From Desulfobulbaceae bacterium (GTDB lineage Bacteria > Desulfobacterota > Desulfobulbia > Desulfobulbales > Desulfobulbaceae): a stretch of 56,575 nt of DNA. Below are positions 47,293-56,575 of the stretch, piece by piece. Within the stretch, counting starts at the first letter, position 1. The number at the start of each line of letters is the position of its first letter. A program made the translations under genes and the position numbers. The notes under the pieces were generated by a model. It searched no databases. It had not been told where the DNA came from and saw only the letters and a program-made list of their open reading frames with translations. The stretch covers positions 1-56,575 of the forward strand of contig WFUT01000031.1 in the NCBI GenBank assembly GCA_015484845.1, written 5' to 3'.

Positions 47293-48429
47293 ATGAAGAT
47301 CGCGGTGATGAAAGAGACCCACCCGGGGGAGACCCGGGTGCCGATGATCCCGCCCACGGTGGCCAGGCTGGTCAAGCTCGGCGCAGAGGTTGTTGTCGAG
47401 GCCGGGACCGGCCTGAGCTGCCGCTTCCAGGATAGCGACTATACCGCTGCCGGGGCGACCATCGGTGAGTCGAGGGAGGAGATGCTGGCCACTGCCGACA
47501 TGGTGCTCCGGCTGCGCAAGCCGCCTGCGGAAGAGATCGGGAAGATGCGGCGCGGCTGCATCCATGTCAGTTATCTTGACCCCTTCAACGAGCAGAAACT
47601 GGTTGATTCCCTGCTCGAGGCGGGTATCAGCGCAATCAGCCTGGAGATGATCCCCCGCTCCACCGTGGCCCAGAAGATGGACGTGCTCAGCTCCCAGGCC
47701 AACCTGGGCGGCTATGTCTCCGTGATCCTGGCCGCGGACCACCTGGACAAGGTCTTTCCCATGATGACCACGCCGGCCGGCACCATCAAGCCGGCGCGGG
47801 TCTTCATCATCGGTGTCGGCGTGGCCGGCCTGCAGGCCATTGCCACGGCCCGCAGGCTCGGCGCCCGTGTCGAGGCCTTTGACACCCGGCCGGTGGTGGA
47901 GGAGCAGGTCAGGTCCCTGGGCGCCAAGTTCGTCAAGGTGGACCTCGGCGAGACCGGCCAGACCAAGGACGGCTATGCCAGGGAACTGACCCCGGAGCAG
48001 CTCCAGAAACAGAAGGAGGGCATGGCCAGGGCCTGTGCCCAGGCCGACGTGGTCATCACCACGGCCCAGCTCTTCGGCCGGCCCGCGCCCCGGATCATTG
48101 ACCGCCCCATCATCGCCGGTATGCAGCCGGGCAGCGTCATTGTTGACATGGCGGTGGAGACCGGCGGTAACGTCGAGGGTTCCGAGGTGGACAGGGTGGT
48201 GGAGATCGAGGGCGTCAAGGTGATCGGCCTGGGCAACCTGCCCGGCCGCGTGGCCCAGACCGCGAGCCAGATGTATTCCTCCAACCTTGGTAACTTTGTC
48301 GACCATTTCTGGGACAAGGAGGCCGGAACCTTCCGGCTGGACCTGGAGGACGAGATCATCAGGGGTGCGCTCATCACCCATGACGGCGTCCTGTTCAGCG
48401 AGACCTACAAGAGCATCATGAAAAAGTGA
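47293..48429 (+). CDS. pntAA: NAD(P) transhydrogenase alpha subunit, soluble part
   Basis: 378 residues from ATG 47293 with AGGAG upstream. AlaDH/PNT fold: MKIAVMKETHPGETRVPMIP, then the NAD-binding GVGVAGLQAIATARRLGA and VVITTAQLFGRPAP. It binds NADH and transfers hydride to NADP on PntB, coupled to proton flow. It is a split alpha subunit, with the membrane part in the next gene, as in Rhodospirillum and many deltaproteobacteria. Confidence 0.95.
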   Translation: MKIAVMKETHPGETRVPMIPPTVARLVKLGAEVVVEAGTGLSCRFQDSDYTAAGATIGESREEMLATADMVLRLRKPPAEEIGKMRRGCIHVSYLDPFNEQKLVDSLLEAGISAISLEMIPRSTVAQKMDVLSSQANLGGYVSVILAADHLDKVFPMMTTPAGTIKPARVFIIGVGVAGLQAIATARRLGARVEAFDTRPVVEEQVRSLGAKFVKVDLGETGQTKDGYARELTPEQLQKQKEGMARACAQADVVITTAQLFGRPAPRIIDRPIIAGMQPGSVIVDMAVETGGNVEGSEVDRVVEIEGVKVIGLGNLPGRVAQTASQMYSSNLGNFVDHFWDKEAGTFRLDLEDEIIRGALITHDGVLFSETYKSIMKK

Positions 48430-48437
48430 GGAGTCCC

Positions 48438-48727
48438 ATGGAAGCGGTTTATCTGACCTTTGTCTTTGTCCTGGCGATCTTTCTCGGTTTCGAGCTGATT
48501 TCCAAGGTTCCGTCCATCCTGCACACGCCGCTCATGTCCGGGTCCAACGCGATCTCCGGTATCACCCTTATCGGCGCCCTGGCGTCGCTGCAGACGGATC
48601 ATCACGGTTTCACCGCCTTTCTCGGTACCCTGGCGGTCATCTTTGCCACCATCAACGTGGTGGGCGGCTACGCCGTGACCAACCGGATGCTCGAGATGTT
48701 CAAGAAAAAGGATGAGGGAGGTGCCAA

Positions 48728-48731
<4 letters not shown>
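48438..48731 (+). CDS. pntAB: NAD(P) transhydrogenase alpha subunit, membrane part
   Basis: 97 residues from ATG 48438 (GAGGAG upstream), three hydrophobic helices with LGFELISKVPSILHTPLMSG and a basic C-terminus. It is the short membrane piece of the three-gene transhydrogenase. The stop overlaps the pntB start by four bases. Confidence 0.94.
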
Positions 48732-50116
<1,385 letters not shown>

Positions 50117-50290
50117 GTCCCGGCTGGAAAGTCTCTGCAAAGCGGCATATACTGGGAGGAGAGGGACCGGCCGCCGGGGTGTGCATCCCCCGTCACCCGT
50201 CCCGGCCTGTCTGCGGGCAGGCCAGGGAATTCAACAGAAACCAGGGCGTTTTTTCCTCGTGCCGGGAAGTACCGCCCGGAGGATGTGACT

Positions 50291-50512
50291 ATGAACAGCG
50301 ATCAATCCAACAAGGCTATCCTGTGGTTGCTTGCCGGCATTGTCTGGTTTGTCATCAATATCCGCGTGGCGGCCGGGATCGGCTCCATGACCGAACGGGC
50401 CTTTGACGGCCTGGTGGGGGGCGTGGTCCTGCTGGTCTCCATCTATTATGGCTGCAGGTTCTTTGGCCTGCTCAACGGCGACAACAAGGGCAGGGGCAAC
50501 GATTCCAGGTAG
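50291..50512 (+). CDS. Small membrane protein, unknown function
   Basis: 73 residues from ATG 50291, with GGAGG eight bases upstream; a GTG at 50285 is too close to that site. Two hydrophobic helices (AILWLLAGIVWFVINI and FDGLVGGVVLLVSIYYG) and a charged tail. It is 174 bases after pntB and may share its transcript. Confidence 0.65.
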   Translation: MNSDQSNKAILWLLAGIVWFVINIRVAAGIGSMTERAFDGLVGGVVLLVSIYYGCRFFGLLNGDNKGRGNDSR

Positions 50513-50606
50513 GCAGGGGCCCTGTCGGGCCCTGTTGTCCATAACGGTTGCCGGCAGGTGATTGCCTGCTGCTGGGCCGGCCCTCTCCCGGGGTTGCAGG
50601 TCGCGG

Positions 50607-50966
50607 TCAGCGTTGTTCAGTACGGCGGGGGGCCTGCCTGGTGAAGGAGGCGATCTCTGTCCTGAGCCGGCTCACCTGTTGCGGCAGTTCGGGCACGGTT
50701 GCCGGCGTCGCGCAGCACTGCTCAATGGCATGCGCCATGTCGGCGAGCTCGTGCAGGCCCAGGTTGAGCAGTGCCCCCTTGAGCACGTGCCCTGATTTTG
50801 CGAGTTGTTCCAGGTCGTTGTCCGCGAGATTCTTTTCCAGCCGCAGCATGTGGGCCAGGAGGGTATCCAGGAAGGCGGGCAGAACGGCGTCGATTTTTTC
50901 TTCTGTCAGCAGATAGGCCGAGGCGAGGTGGTCCCGGATCGTCTGCCGGTATGTTTGCCCTTTCAT
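50607..50966 (-). CDS. Hpt domain phosphotransfer protein
   Basis: 119 residues of a four-helix Hpt bundle. The phosphorylatable histidine H60 sits in KSGHVLKGALLNLGL, the standard HxLKG motif. It relays phosphate between a hybrid kinase and a regulator. It is encoded alone, with no kinase or regulator nearby. The hybrid kinase at 24898-27654, which lacks an output, is a possible but unproven source. Confidence 0.88.
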   Translation of the reverse strand: MKGQTYRQTIRDHLASAYLLTEEKIDAVLPAFLDTLLAHMLRLEKNLADNDLEQLAKSGHVLKGALLNLGLHELADMAHAIEQCCATPATVPELPQQVSRLRTEIASFTRQAPRRTEQR

Positions 50967-51213
50967 GGTCTTGCTCCGCTTCTTTCGTCCGCCGGCGTTC
51001 CGCCGATGGCCAGTTTTGATAATGATAGCTCATTTTTTATTGCCCTTCAACGTGTTCCCGGTCGCCGGGGCCGGACAGGCAGGTAAGTTGTCGCAGGCAG
51101 ACCCTCTCTGCACGGGCTCCCCCGGTTCCCTGCTCTGTGCAGCCATTCCGCAGCCGGGTGTTCCTGCACAGGGCCTCGCACCCGTGTCGGTCTTCCGTGT
51201 CGCGTTACATGCA

Positions 51214-51366
51214 ACCTGAATCCCGCCCTTCGGGATTGGCAATCTTACAAAATCTGCTTCGTTATCAAGGGCTTGAAGTATTCTTGTACGTCGGCGCCCT
51301 TGATGCCTCGCATCTCCGGCAAAATTGCCAATTGCAGGATTTAGGTACCAATTGCAGGATGCAGGT
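51214..51366. repeat. Internally deleted copy C of the palindromic repeat, plus a partial end
   Basis: The left end ACCTGAATCC (from 51214) is joined directly to CGCCCTTCGGGATTGGCAAT; the whole first hairpin is missing. The nested GGCAAT.../AAAATTGCC and ATCAAGGGC/GCCCTTGAT hairpins and the perfect right end TGCAGGATTTAGGT (51333-51346) remain. A second copy of the last bases (CAATTGCAGGATGCAGGT) follows to 51366. It lies 42 bases before tilS, with no gene between 50967 and 51408. Confidence 0.8.
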
Positions 51367-51408
51367 GAAAACCTGTGGCTGCGTATCCCGGGACGAGGTA
51401 CGATCCAT

Positions 51409-52452
51409 ATGCACCCGCTCGAGTTGACCATCCGCAGGATCGTGGCTGAAAACAACCTTCCCCTCACCGGAAGGGACGTGGTGGTCGCTGTCTCCGGTGG
51501 CCCCGACTCCATGGCCCTGCTCCACATCCTGGCCTCGCTGCGTAACCTCCTGGACATCGGCCTGCACGTTGTCTGCGTTGACCATGGCCTGCGACCGGGC
51601 GAGACAGGGGCGGAGATCGCCCTGGTCCGGGAGGCTGCCAGGACGCTCGGCCTTGCCTGCGAGGTGGTGCAGGTCGACACCGCCGCCTGGGTGCGCCGGC
51701 ACAGGATCTCCCTGGAGCACGGTGCCCGGGAACTGCGTTACCGTGCCCTCCACCAGGTGGCTGACCGGCTGGAGCGGGCAGTGATCTGTGTCGGCCACAG
51801 CGCCGATGACCAGGCCGAGGAGATCCTGATCCGGCTCATCCGCGGTAGCGGTCGCAGCGGCCTGTCGGGCATGCGGCCGGTGAGCGGCAGGGTGGTACGC
51901 CCCCTGCTCGGCGTGGGCCGGGAGCGCATCCTGGCCTATCTCCGCGACCAGGGCATCGCTTTCTGCCTGGACCCCAGCAACCGGGATCCGCGTTTTCTGC
52001 GCAACCGGGTCCGGCATGAACTCCTGCCCCTGCTGGAGGAGAGGTTTGATCCCGGCATCAGGAAGGCCCTGCTCAAGACCGCAGCCAGCCTGGCAGAGGA
52101 CGAGGCCCTGCTCGACTCCATGACCACCGCGGCATGGGAGCGGCTGGTACGTTGGCGCAACGGCCGGGAGGAGCCAGGGGGGGAACCCGGCTGTCTCCTT
52201 GAGCGGGACGGCTTCCGGGAGCTGCCGCCAGCCCTGCAGCGCCGGCTGGTGGAGCGGATTCTCTGGCGGCTCGGCAGCCGTGCCCGCTACGCGCATATTG
52301 TCCGGGTCGTGGATGCAGCGGTCCGCGGTACACCGGGAAGGGAGCTGCACCTGGGCCGTGGTCTGCGGGTGGGGCTGCAACGGGACGTGCTCGAGTTCAG
52401 CTATCCCGTGGGCAGGGTCCCCTGGCGGGGCCGGCTGGCCGATGGAGCATAG
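51409..52452 (+). CDS. tilS: tRNA(Ile)-lysidine synthase
   Basis: 347 residues from ATG 51409 (GAGGT upstream at long spacing). N-type ATP pyrophosphatase loop AVSGGPDSMALL, CVDHGLRPGETGAE, GHSADDQAEEILIRLIRGSG and DPSNRDPRFLRNRVRHELLP. It changes C34 of tRNA-Ile (CAU) to lysidine with ATP. The C-terminal part has the substrate-binding domain but is shorter than in E. coli. The repeat copy C lies just upstream. Confidence 0.94.
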   Translation: MHPLELTIRRIVAENNLPLTGRDVVVAVSGGPDSMALLHILASLRNLLDIGLHVVCVDHGLRPGETGAEIALVREAARTLGLACEVVQVDTAAWVRRHRISLEHGARELRYRALHQVADRLERAVICVGHSADDQAEEILIRLIRGSGRSGLSGMRPVSGRVVRPLLGVGRERILAYLRDQGIAFCLDPSNRDPRFLRNRVRHELLPLLEERFDPGIRKALLKTAASLAEDEALLDSMTTAAWERLVRWRNGREEPGGEPGCLLERDGFRELPPALQRRLVERILWRLGSRARYAHIVRVVDAAVRGTPGRELHLGRGLRVGLQRDVLEFSYPVGRVPWRGRLADGA

Positions 52453-52504
52453 CGGTGCCGGTCCCGGGGTACGTATTTTAAGATATACGGAAGGAGGAAG
52501 GAAC

Positions 52505-53335
52505 ATGGAGCAGGGGCAATTTGTTGATCTGTCCGCGGCCGAGCTGCGCAGGTACATGGCGGAACATCATGAAGAGGCATACCTCCTGGTCGATGTCCGC
52601 CAGGAAAAGGAATATGCCCGCGCCCACATTCCCGGTGCCAGGTTGCTGCCCCTGGCCGAACTGCCGGCCCGGTTGGCCGAGTTGCCGGCAGACCGGGATA
52701 TCGTTTTTTACTGACGCTCCGGCAAGCGGTCGCGGGCGGCGGCCATTTTCTACAGCAGTGTTCCGGAGGGCTCCCGCGGGATCTACAACCTCAAGGGAGG
52801 CATCCTGGCCTGGGACGGCCGGACCCTCGAGGGCGTGCCGGCGCTCGCTGTCTTTGATCTCTCCGGTGACCCGGCCGATGTCCTGTACCGGGCCATGGAC
52901 CTGGAGCGGGGAGCGCAGCGCTGGTACGAGGCCGTGCTGGCGCGCCACCCGGGGGCCCCGTTTGCCCCGGCCGTGCGCCTGCTGGCCAGGGCCGAGGAGG
53001 AGCATGCCCGCCTGGTGTACCGCTACTGGCGGCGGGAGGCCGGGCAGGCGGCGTCGTTTGCCGAGGTCTATGCTTCCCTGGCCGGCGCCATTGTCGAGGG
53101 CGGCATGGATGTGGCTGCCATGCTCGCCCGGCTCGAGGAGACGGCCGAGGACAGCTGTATCGAGATCGTTGAGATGTCACTGGCCATCGAGCTGGCGGCC
53201 TATGATCTGTACCGGGGAATGGCCCATCGTTTCCAGGGGCAGGGCATGGAGGAACCATTCCTGGTGATCGCCCAGGCCGAGAAGGAACATATGCGGCTTG
53301 CCAGCGAGAGCCTGCAGCTCTGCGAACACTCCTGA
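52505..53335 (+). CDS. Selenocysteine-containing rhodanese fused to a rubrerythrin-like di-iron domain (UGA at 52712-52714)
   Basis: 276 residues when TGA 52712-52714 is read as selenocysteine (residue 70). The ATG follows a strong GGAAGGAGGAAGG. Rhodanese part 1-115: LLVDVRQEKEYARAHIPGA, then IVFY-U70-RSGKRSRAAA, where U70 occupies the catalytic-cysteine slot of CRSGxRS loops, then NLKGGILAWDG. Ferritin-like part about 120-272: E134, E164-x-x-H167, E229 and E259-x-x-H262, a full di-iron set as in rubrerythrin, but no rubredoxin. Both halves are in the same frame, and residues after the TGA continue the rhodanese fold, so this is not a broken gene. Likely sulfur- or selenium-transfer joined to peroxide or O2 detoxification. 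SelD is encoded 30 kb away. Confidence 0.85.
52715..52745 (+). promoter_or_regulatory. Candidate SECIS element of the rhodanese selenoprotein
   Basis: A GC-rich stem (CC-G-CG..GC against GC..GC-GG) is capped by a GGTC loop at 52728-52731, 14-17 bases after the UGA. E. coli fdhF has a GGUCU-type loop at a similar distance. Internal mismatches exist; pairing was judged by eye. Confidence 0.4.
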
Positions 53336-53381
53336 TCCCTGCTTTTTTCCTACTGTCCCAACGTTTTTTTTTGAATGTCCG

Positions 53382-53420
53382 GTCCCTCCTGTGGCAAAAT
53401 ATCACAGGAGGGACATTTTC
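53382..53420 (+). terminator. Hairpin terminator after the rhodanese gene
   Basis: GTCCCTCCTGTG (53382-53393) and CACAGGAGGGAC (53403-53414) pair perfectly over 12 bp, with a nine-base AT-rich loop and a short ATTTT after it. It separates the selenoprotein gene from the chemoreceptor gene. Confidence 0.7.
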
Positions 53421-53567
53421 CGCCGCAAGGCACCGGGACATTCGGCTTCCTCTCTGCTTCCCCCACCGGTCTGTTCTGCTTCCCGCTCCCTCCGGAAGCG
53501 CGGTCCTGCACCGGATCCCGGGGGAACAGGGCGGGGCCCCGGTCAATCAAACAAGGGGAGGAACACG

Positions 53568-55619
53568 ATGCTGAAGGATCTGCCGTTTTTTGTCAAGCAG
53601 CTGCTGGCCTTTGCCGTTGTCATGGTGATGATACTTGTTATCGGAGCAGTGGGCCACTTCGGCATGCAGCGCATAAGTGACCAGGTCCACCAGCTCGACG
53701 CCTTTTTCCCGGTGGTCGATGTCGCCAACGAGATCAAGGTGGCCGTGGTAGAGGAACAGCGGATCCTGATGGATATCCTCGCCGTGACCTCACCTGCCGA
53801 GCTTTCGGAACTCAAGCGGCAGACCGCGGCCAACCACTCCCGGGCGGCCGCTCTCTTCACCGCCCTCCTGGAGGGACGTGAGGGCGACAGGCCCGTTGCC
53901 GCCCTGAAAAACCCTGACCAGCGGGCGGCCGTGGACCAGGCCCGCCGGATCTATTTCCAGAAGATCACCCCGGAGGTGGACAGGGCCGTGGACCTGGCCG
54001 GGAAGCGGCTTGCCGGTGAGCCGGTCCCTGGAAAGGAGATTGCAGAGCTGGATGCCGGGGTGGACCGGCAGGCGACCCGGCTCTTCACGGACCTGGACAA
54101 GCTGGAGGACTTTATTGACCGGGATATCGACCACATCAGTACCGGGACCAGGAAGACCATCACCACCGGTGACCGGCTGCTGCTCGTGGCAACTGTCGGG
54201 GCCGCGGCCGTGGCCGTTGGGATCAGTTTCCTGCTCGCCACGGTGCTTTCGCGCCTCATCAACAAGACCATCGCCTTTACCGAGAACCTGGCCGGGGGTG
54301 ATTTCTCGAGCAGCCTGGAGATAGAGCAGCGGGACGAGTTCGGCCGCCTGGCCGATGCCGTTAACCGGCTCCGTTCCGATCTGCGCAGGAGTTTTCTCGC
54401 CATCAGCCGGGATGCGACCGGCCTGCGGCTGACGGCCAACGAACTCAATGCCGTGTCCGAATCCATGGTCGCCAACGCCGATACCACCTCTGACAAGTCG
54501 TCCATGGTGGCCGCCGCCACCGAGGAGATGAGCGCCAACATGCACTCGGTGGCCGCGGCAGTGGAAGAGACATCGGTCAACATGAACGTGGTGGCCACGG
54601 CCATGGAGGAGATGGGTAACACGGTGCAGGAGATCGCCCGCAGGGCGGAGCGGGCCCAGGAGATCACCGGCCGGGCCGTGGCCCAGTCCGGGTCGGCGCT
54701 GGACAACGTCGATCAGCTCGGCAATGCGGCCCGGGAGATCTCCAAGGTGACCGAGGTGATCAGCGAGATCTCGGCCCAGACCAACCTGCTGGCCCTGAAT
54801 GCCACCATCGAGGCGGCCCGGGCCGGTGAGGCGGGCAAGGGGTTTGCCGTCGTGGCCAACGAGATCAAGGAACTGGCCCGGCAGACCGTTGATGCCACCC
54901 AGGAGATCCGGCAGCGTATCGAGGGCATCCAGGCCACCACCGGTACCACGGTCCGCGAGATCAACGAGATATCCGAGATCATCGGTGAGATCAACGACAC
55001 CGTAACAGGCATCACCTCGGCGGTCGAGGAGCAGTCCGCCACCTCGCAGGAGATCGGCGCCAACATCAGCCAGGCCTCGGAGGCCATCCGGGAGGTGAAT
55101 GAAAACGTCGCCCAGACATCGACCGTGGCCGGAGAGGTTGCCGGCGACATCACCCAGGTCAGCCGCCTGGCCTTCCAGTCAGCCGCCGACGGCGAGGAGG
55201 TCCGCTCCAACGTGCAGGAGCTCAATACCATAGCCGAGACCATGAAGGCCACCGTGGCCCGGCTGAAACTGGGCAGGGTCAACTTCGATATCGAGGCGGT
55301 CAAGCAGGCGCACATGGCCTGGAAGGAAAGGCTGGCACGGGTGGTCAAGGGAGAGCTGCAGCTCGAACCGGACCAGGTCACCACATCGCACGAGTGCGAC
55401 TTCGGCCGCTGGATCGACAGTCCCGAGGGACAGGCCATGGCAGGAAACCGTCATTTCCGCGAGGTGGAGCAGCTCCACCACCTGGTGCACAATCTAGCCC
55501 GTGAGATCGTGGCCGCGGTCAACGAGCAGAAGTTCAACGAGGCCAGGGAAAAACTCAACCGCTTCAATGCAACCCGCGTCCGGATGTTCGCGGGCCTTGA
55601 CCAGATGTACGTCTCCTGA
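53568..55619 (+). CDS. Methyl-accepting chemotaxis protein with C-terminal CZB zinc domain
   Basis: 683 residues from ATG 53568 (GGGGAGG upstream); the frame extending to 53298 is not needed. TM1 about 11-32, a periplasmic helical sensor about 33-200, TM2 about 205-228, HAMP and a signalling hairpin with ISAQTNLLALNATIEAARAGEAGKGF cut here to its core NLLALNATIEAARAGEAG. A C-terminal CZB domain holds H (KQAHMAW), C (HECDFGRWI) and two later histidines (LHHLVHNL), a zinc site linked to redox or hypochlorite sensing. No che genes are nearby. Confidence 0.95.
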   Translation: MLKDLPFFVKQLLAFAVVMVMILVIGAVGHFGMQRISDQVHQLDAFFPVVDVANEIKVAVVEEQRILMDILAVTSPAELSELKRQTAANHSRAAALFTALLEGREGDRPVAALKNPDQRAAVDQARRIYFQKITPEVDRAVDLAGKRLAGEPVPGKEIAELDAGVDRQATRLFTDLDKLEDFIDRDIDHISTGTRKTITTGDRLLLVATVGAAAVAVGISFLLATVLSRLINKTIAFTENLAGGDFSSSLEIEQRDEFGRLADAVNRLRSDLRRSFLAISRDATGLRLTANELNAVSESMVANADTTSDKSSMVAAATEEMSANMHSVAAAVEETSVNMNVVATAMEEMGNTVQEIARRAERAQEITGRAVAQSGSALDNVDQLGNAAREISKVTEVISEISAQTNLLALNATIEAARAGEAGKGFAVVANEIKELARQTVDATQEIRQRIEGIQATTGTTVREINEISEIIGEINDTVTGITSAVEEQSATSQEIGANISQASEAIREVNENVAQTSTVAGEVAGDITQVSRLAFQSAADGEEVRSNVQELNTIAETMKATVARLKLGRVNFDIEAVKQAHMAWKERLARVVKGELQLEPDQVTTSHECDFGRWIDSPEGQAMAGNRHFREVEQLHHLVHNLAREIVAAVNEQKFNEAREKLNRFNATRVRMFAGLDQMYVS

Positions 55620-55698
55620 GAGCCGATCTGCTGCCGCCCCGCCAGGAGGCGAAGATCGCCTGGCACCTCCTGGTATCAAGGCAGCAGCCGCAATGGTC

Positions 55699-55802
55699 AT
55701 CCCTGCCCCGGAGAATAGCCCGGGGCAGGGATCTCGGTCCGGCCGGGGTCCCCCTCCCGTTGGCAGGACAGGTCAATGCCCGGCCGGGGCATCGGCCGGG
55801 CA
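55699..55802. terminator. Two strong hairpins between convergent genes
   Basis: ATCCCTGCCCCGG/CCGGGGCAGGGAT (55699-55711, 55720-55732) is a perfect 13-bp stem. TGCCCGGCCG/CGGCCGGGCA (55777-55786, 55793-55802) is a perfect 10-bp stem. They lie between the chemoreceptor and the flavodoxin. There is no T-run, so terminator function is inferred from position. Confidence 0.5.
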
Positions 55803-55834
55803 CCATGGTGGCGAGTCGGCAGGGTTCAGGTAGA

Positions 55835-56323
55835 TTACCAGGGAAGATCGAGCGCTTCCAGCAAGTGGAGGAGATTGTCAATGTCAGCCTGGTCAGGATG
55901 ACCCTTGGCAGCCTCTGCAGCGGCGATCCAGTCGGGTGGGGGTTGCTGTGATCTGGCCGCCTCGAGAACCTCCGGCGCAACCTCGCCCTGGCAGCTGAAC
56001 TGGCCGACAATTCGCGCCTTATGCGCCAGCTTCTTGGCCTCCTTCATGGCCTGTTCCACCTCTTCGCTCTTCAGGGCGCCGCCATGGGTGGCAAAAAGGA
56101 AGAGTTGATGATCCTCGTTGAATCTTTTGAGGTATTCCTGGGCTGCGGGATCCGGGTGGCCATCCTTTACCCAGAACCCCAGGGCCACAAAGATGAAATC
56201 AGACGGATCAGGAGCCTCCTGGACGGGCTTCAGTTCTTTGTCGCCGGGCAGAAAATCATAGATTGCCTGGGCAAGTTTTTTTGTGTTTCCCGATTTTGAC
56301 GAATAGACTACCAGATAGTTCAT
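55835..56323 (-). CDS. Flavodoxin family protein
   Basis: 162 residues with AAGGAGG ahead of the ATG. The FMN phosphate loop is SSKSGNTKKLA (residues 8-18). FIFVALGFWVKDGHPD and FLFATHGGAL follow the flavodoxin fold. The C-terminus, with ARSQQPPPDWIAAAEAAKGHPD and DIDNLLHLLEAL, is an extra helical tail. It carries electrons or reduces a partner; the partner is unknown. Confidence 0.9.
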   Translation of the reverse strand: MNYLVVYSSKSGNTKKLAQAIYDFLPGDKELKPVQEAPDPSDFIFVALGFWVKDGHPDPAAQEYLKRFNEDHQLFLFATHGGALKSEEVEQAMKEAKKLAHKARIVGQFSCQGEVAPEVLEAARSQQPPPDWIAAAEAAKGHPDQADIDNLLHLLEALDLPW

Positions 56324-56457
56324 AACAGCTTCCCTCCTTTCCAGTGTTGGCCGACTCTAAACCATCCTGCTGTTTTTCAAGATACACAAAAACAAGGTTC
56401 ATGAAAACCGAAGATCTTATTTAATTTTCCGGGGATCTTGAAGAGGTAGGGAGAGAG

Positions 56458-56482
56458 CCGGGAGGAAATTTCCCGGATTTTT
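56458..56482 (+). other. Hairpin followed by a T-run in the flavodoxin-tRNA gap
   Basis: CCGGGA (56458-56463) pairs with TCCCGG (56471-56476), then ATTTTT. It would terminate plus-strand transcription, but no plus gene ends nearby; the tRNA and the flavodoxin are on the minus strand. The rest of 56324-56537 shows nothing else I can support. Confidence 0.3.
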
Positions 56483-56537
56483 AGCGCTCCGTACAGCAGG
56501 GACTTAGGTGGCATTTTGAACGTACTGGAGGAAAAGC

Positions 56538-56575
56538 TGGTGGGCGAGGCGGGATTCGAACCCGCGACCTTCGGC
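56538..56575 (-). tRNA. 3' part of a tRNA (amino acid not determinable), CCA encoded
   Basis: Minus strand: the end of an anticodon stem (GCCGA), a five-base variable loop AGGTC, T-arm GCGGG-TTCGAAT-CCCGC, acceptor strand CTCGCCC, discriminator A and an encoded CCA. The 5' half and anticodon are outside the window. Confidence 0.9.

Noticed and set aside
52199-52714. A separate short protein ending at TGA 52712-52714, or a broken rhodanese gene
   Set aside because: The frame, active-site loop and downstream domains continue perfectly after the TGA, which sits at the catalytic Cys; a Sec codon explains this better than a nonsense mutation.

Overview
The window is high-GC chromosomal DNA that looks like a strictly or facultatively anaerobic, respiratory deltaproteobacterium of the Desulfobulbales type (Desulfobulbaceae-like). 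This is an inference from gene content: a methylmalonyl-CoA propionate pathway, cytochrome bd with a DUF4492 protein, a heme-c sensor kinase, a monocluster ferredoxin, selenocysteine use, and a YeiH-type exporter. No transposase, integrase, phage gene or CRISPR array was found.

Layout. 1-4341 (minus): a cytochrome bd cluster with two cydB copies (a stand-alone copy first, then rrf2, DUF4492, cydA and a second cydB cut by the window edge), driven by a good sigma-70 promoter. 4388-16601 (minus): one long operon, prpE-sucC-sucD-B12 subunit-meaB-mutA-mce-pccB-pccA-MBL hydrolase. It encodes every step from propionate through propionyl-CoA, methylmalonyl-CoA and succinyl-CoA to succinate. 16685-21257: a small secretin-like periplasmic protein, VanZ, a sirtuin behind a long hairpin, a membrane methyltransferase, a ferredoxin and purF. 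21709-27654 (plus): selD (with an in-frame UGA), a tandem substrate-binding protein and a hybrid histidine kinase. 27651-31919 (minus): a PepT-like peptidase, ispDF, RNase P RNA, RNase HI and a zinc-ribbon coiled-coil protein. 32534-37682: a YeiH-like exporter, a small Cys protein, and a sigma-54 regulator with its heme-c sensor kinase. 38137-44134: DUF47-pit phosphate uptake and a large 5-oxoprolinase-type protein. 44367-50512: a secreted protein, a small conserved protein with mpl, and pntAA-pntAB-pntB. 50607-56323: an Hpt protein, tilS, a rhodanese/ferritin-like fusion, a CZB chemoreceptor and a flavodoxin. The 3' end of a tRNA closes the window.

The two most notable genes carry in-frame UGA codons exactly where the catalytic cysteine belongs. 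selD has UGA at codon 18 (U-A-A-K motif). A rhodanese fused to a rubrerythrin-like di-iron domain (52505-53335) has UGA at codon 70, in the rhodanese active-site loop. SelD makes selenophosphate, the selenium donor for selenocysteine, so the window holds both a supplier and a user of selenium. Plain ORF calling breaks both genes.

The second theme is non-coding structure. A family of about 245-bp palindromic interspersed repeats (two full copies, three reduced ones) has 14-bp terminal inverted repeats and nested internal hairpins. One copy exactly fills the sucC-sucD junction. There is also a 108-nt hairpin ahead of the sirtuin gene and a four-hairpin cluster ahead of the heme-c sensor kinase.
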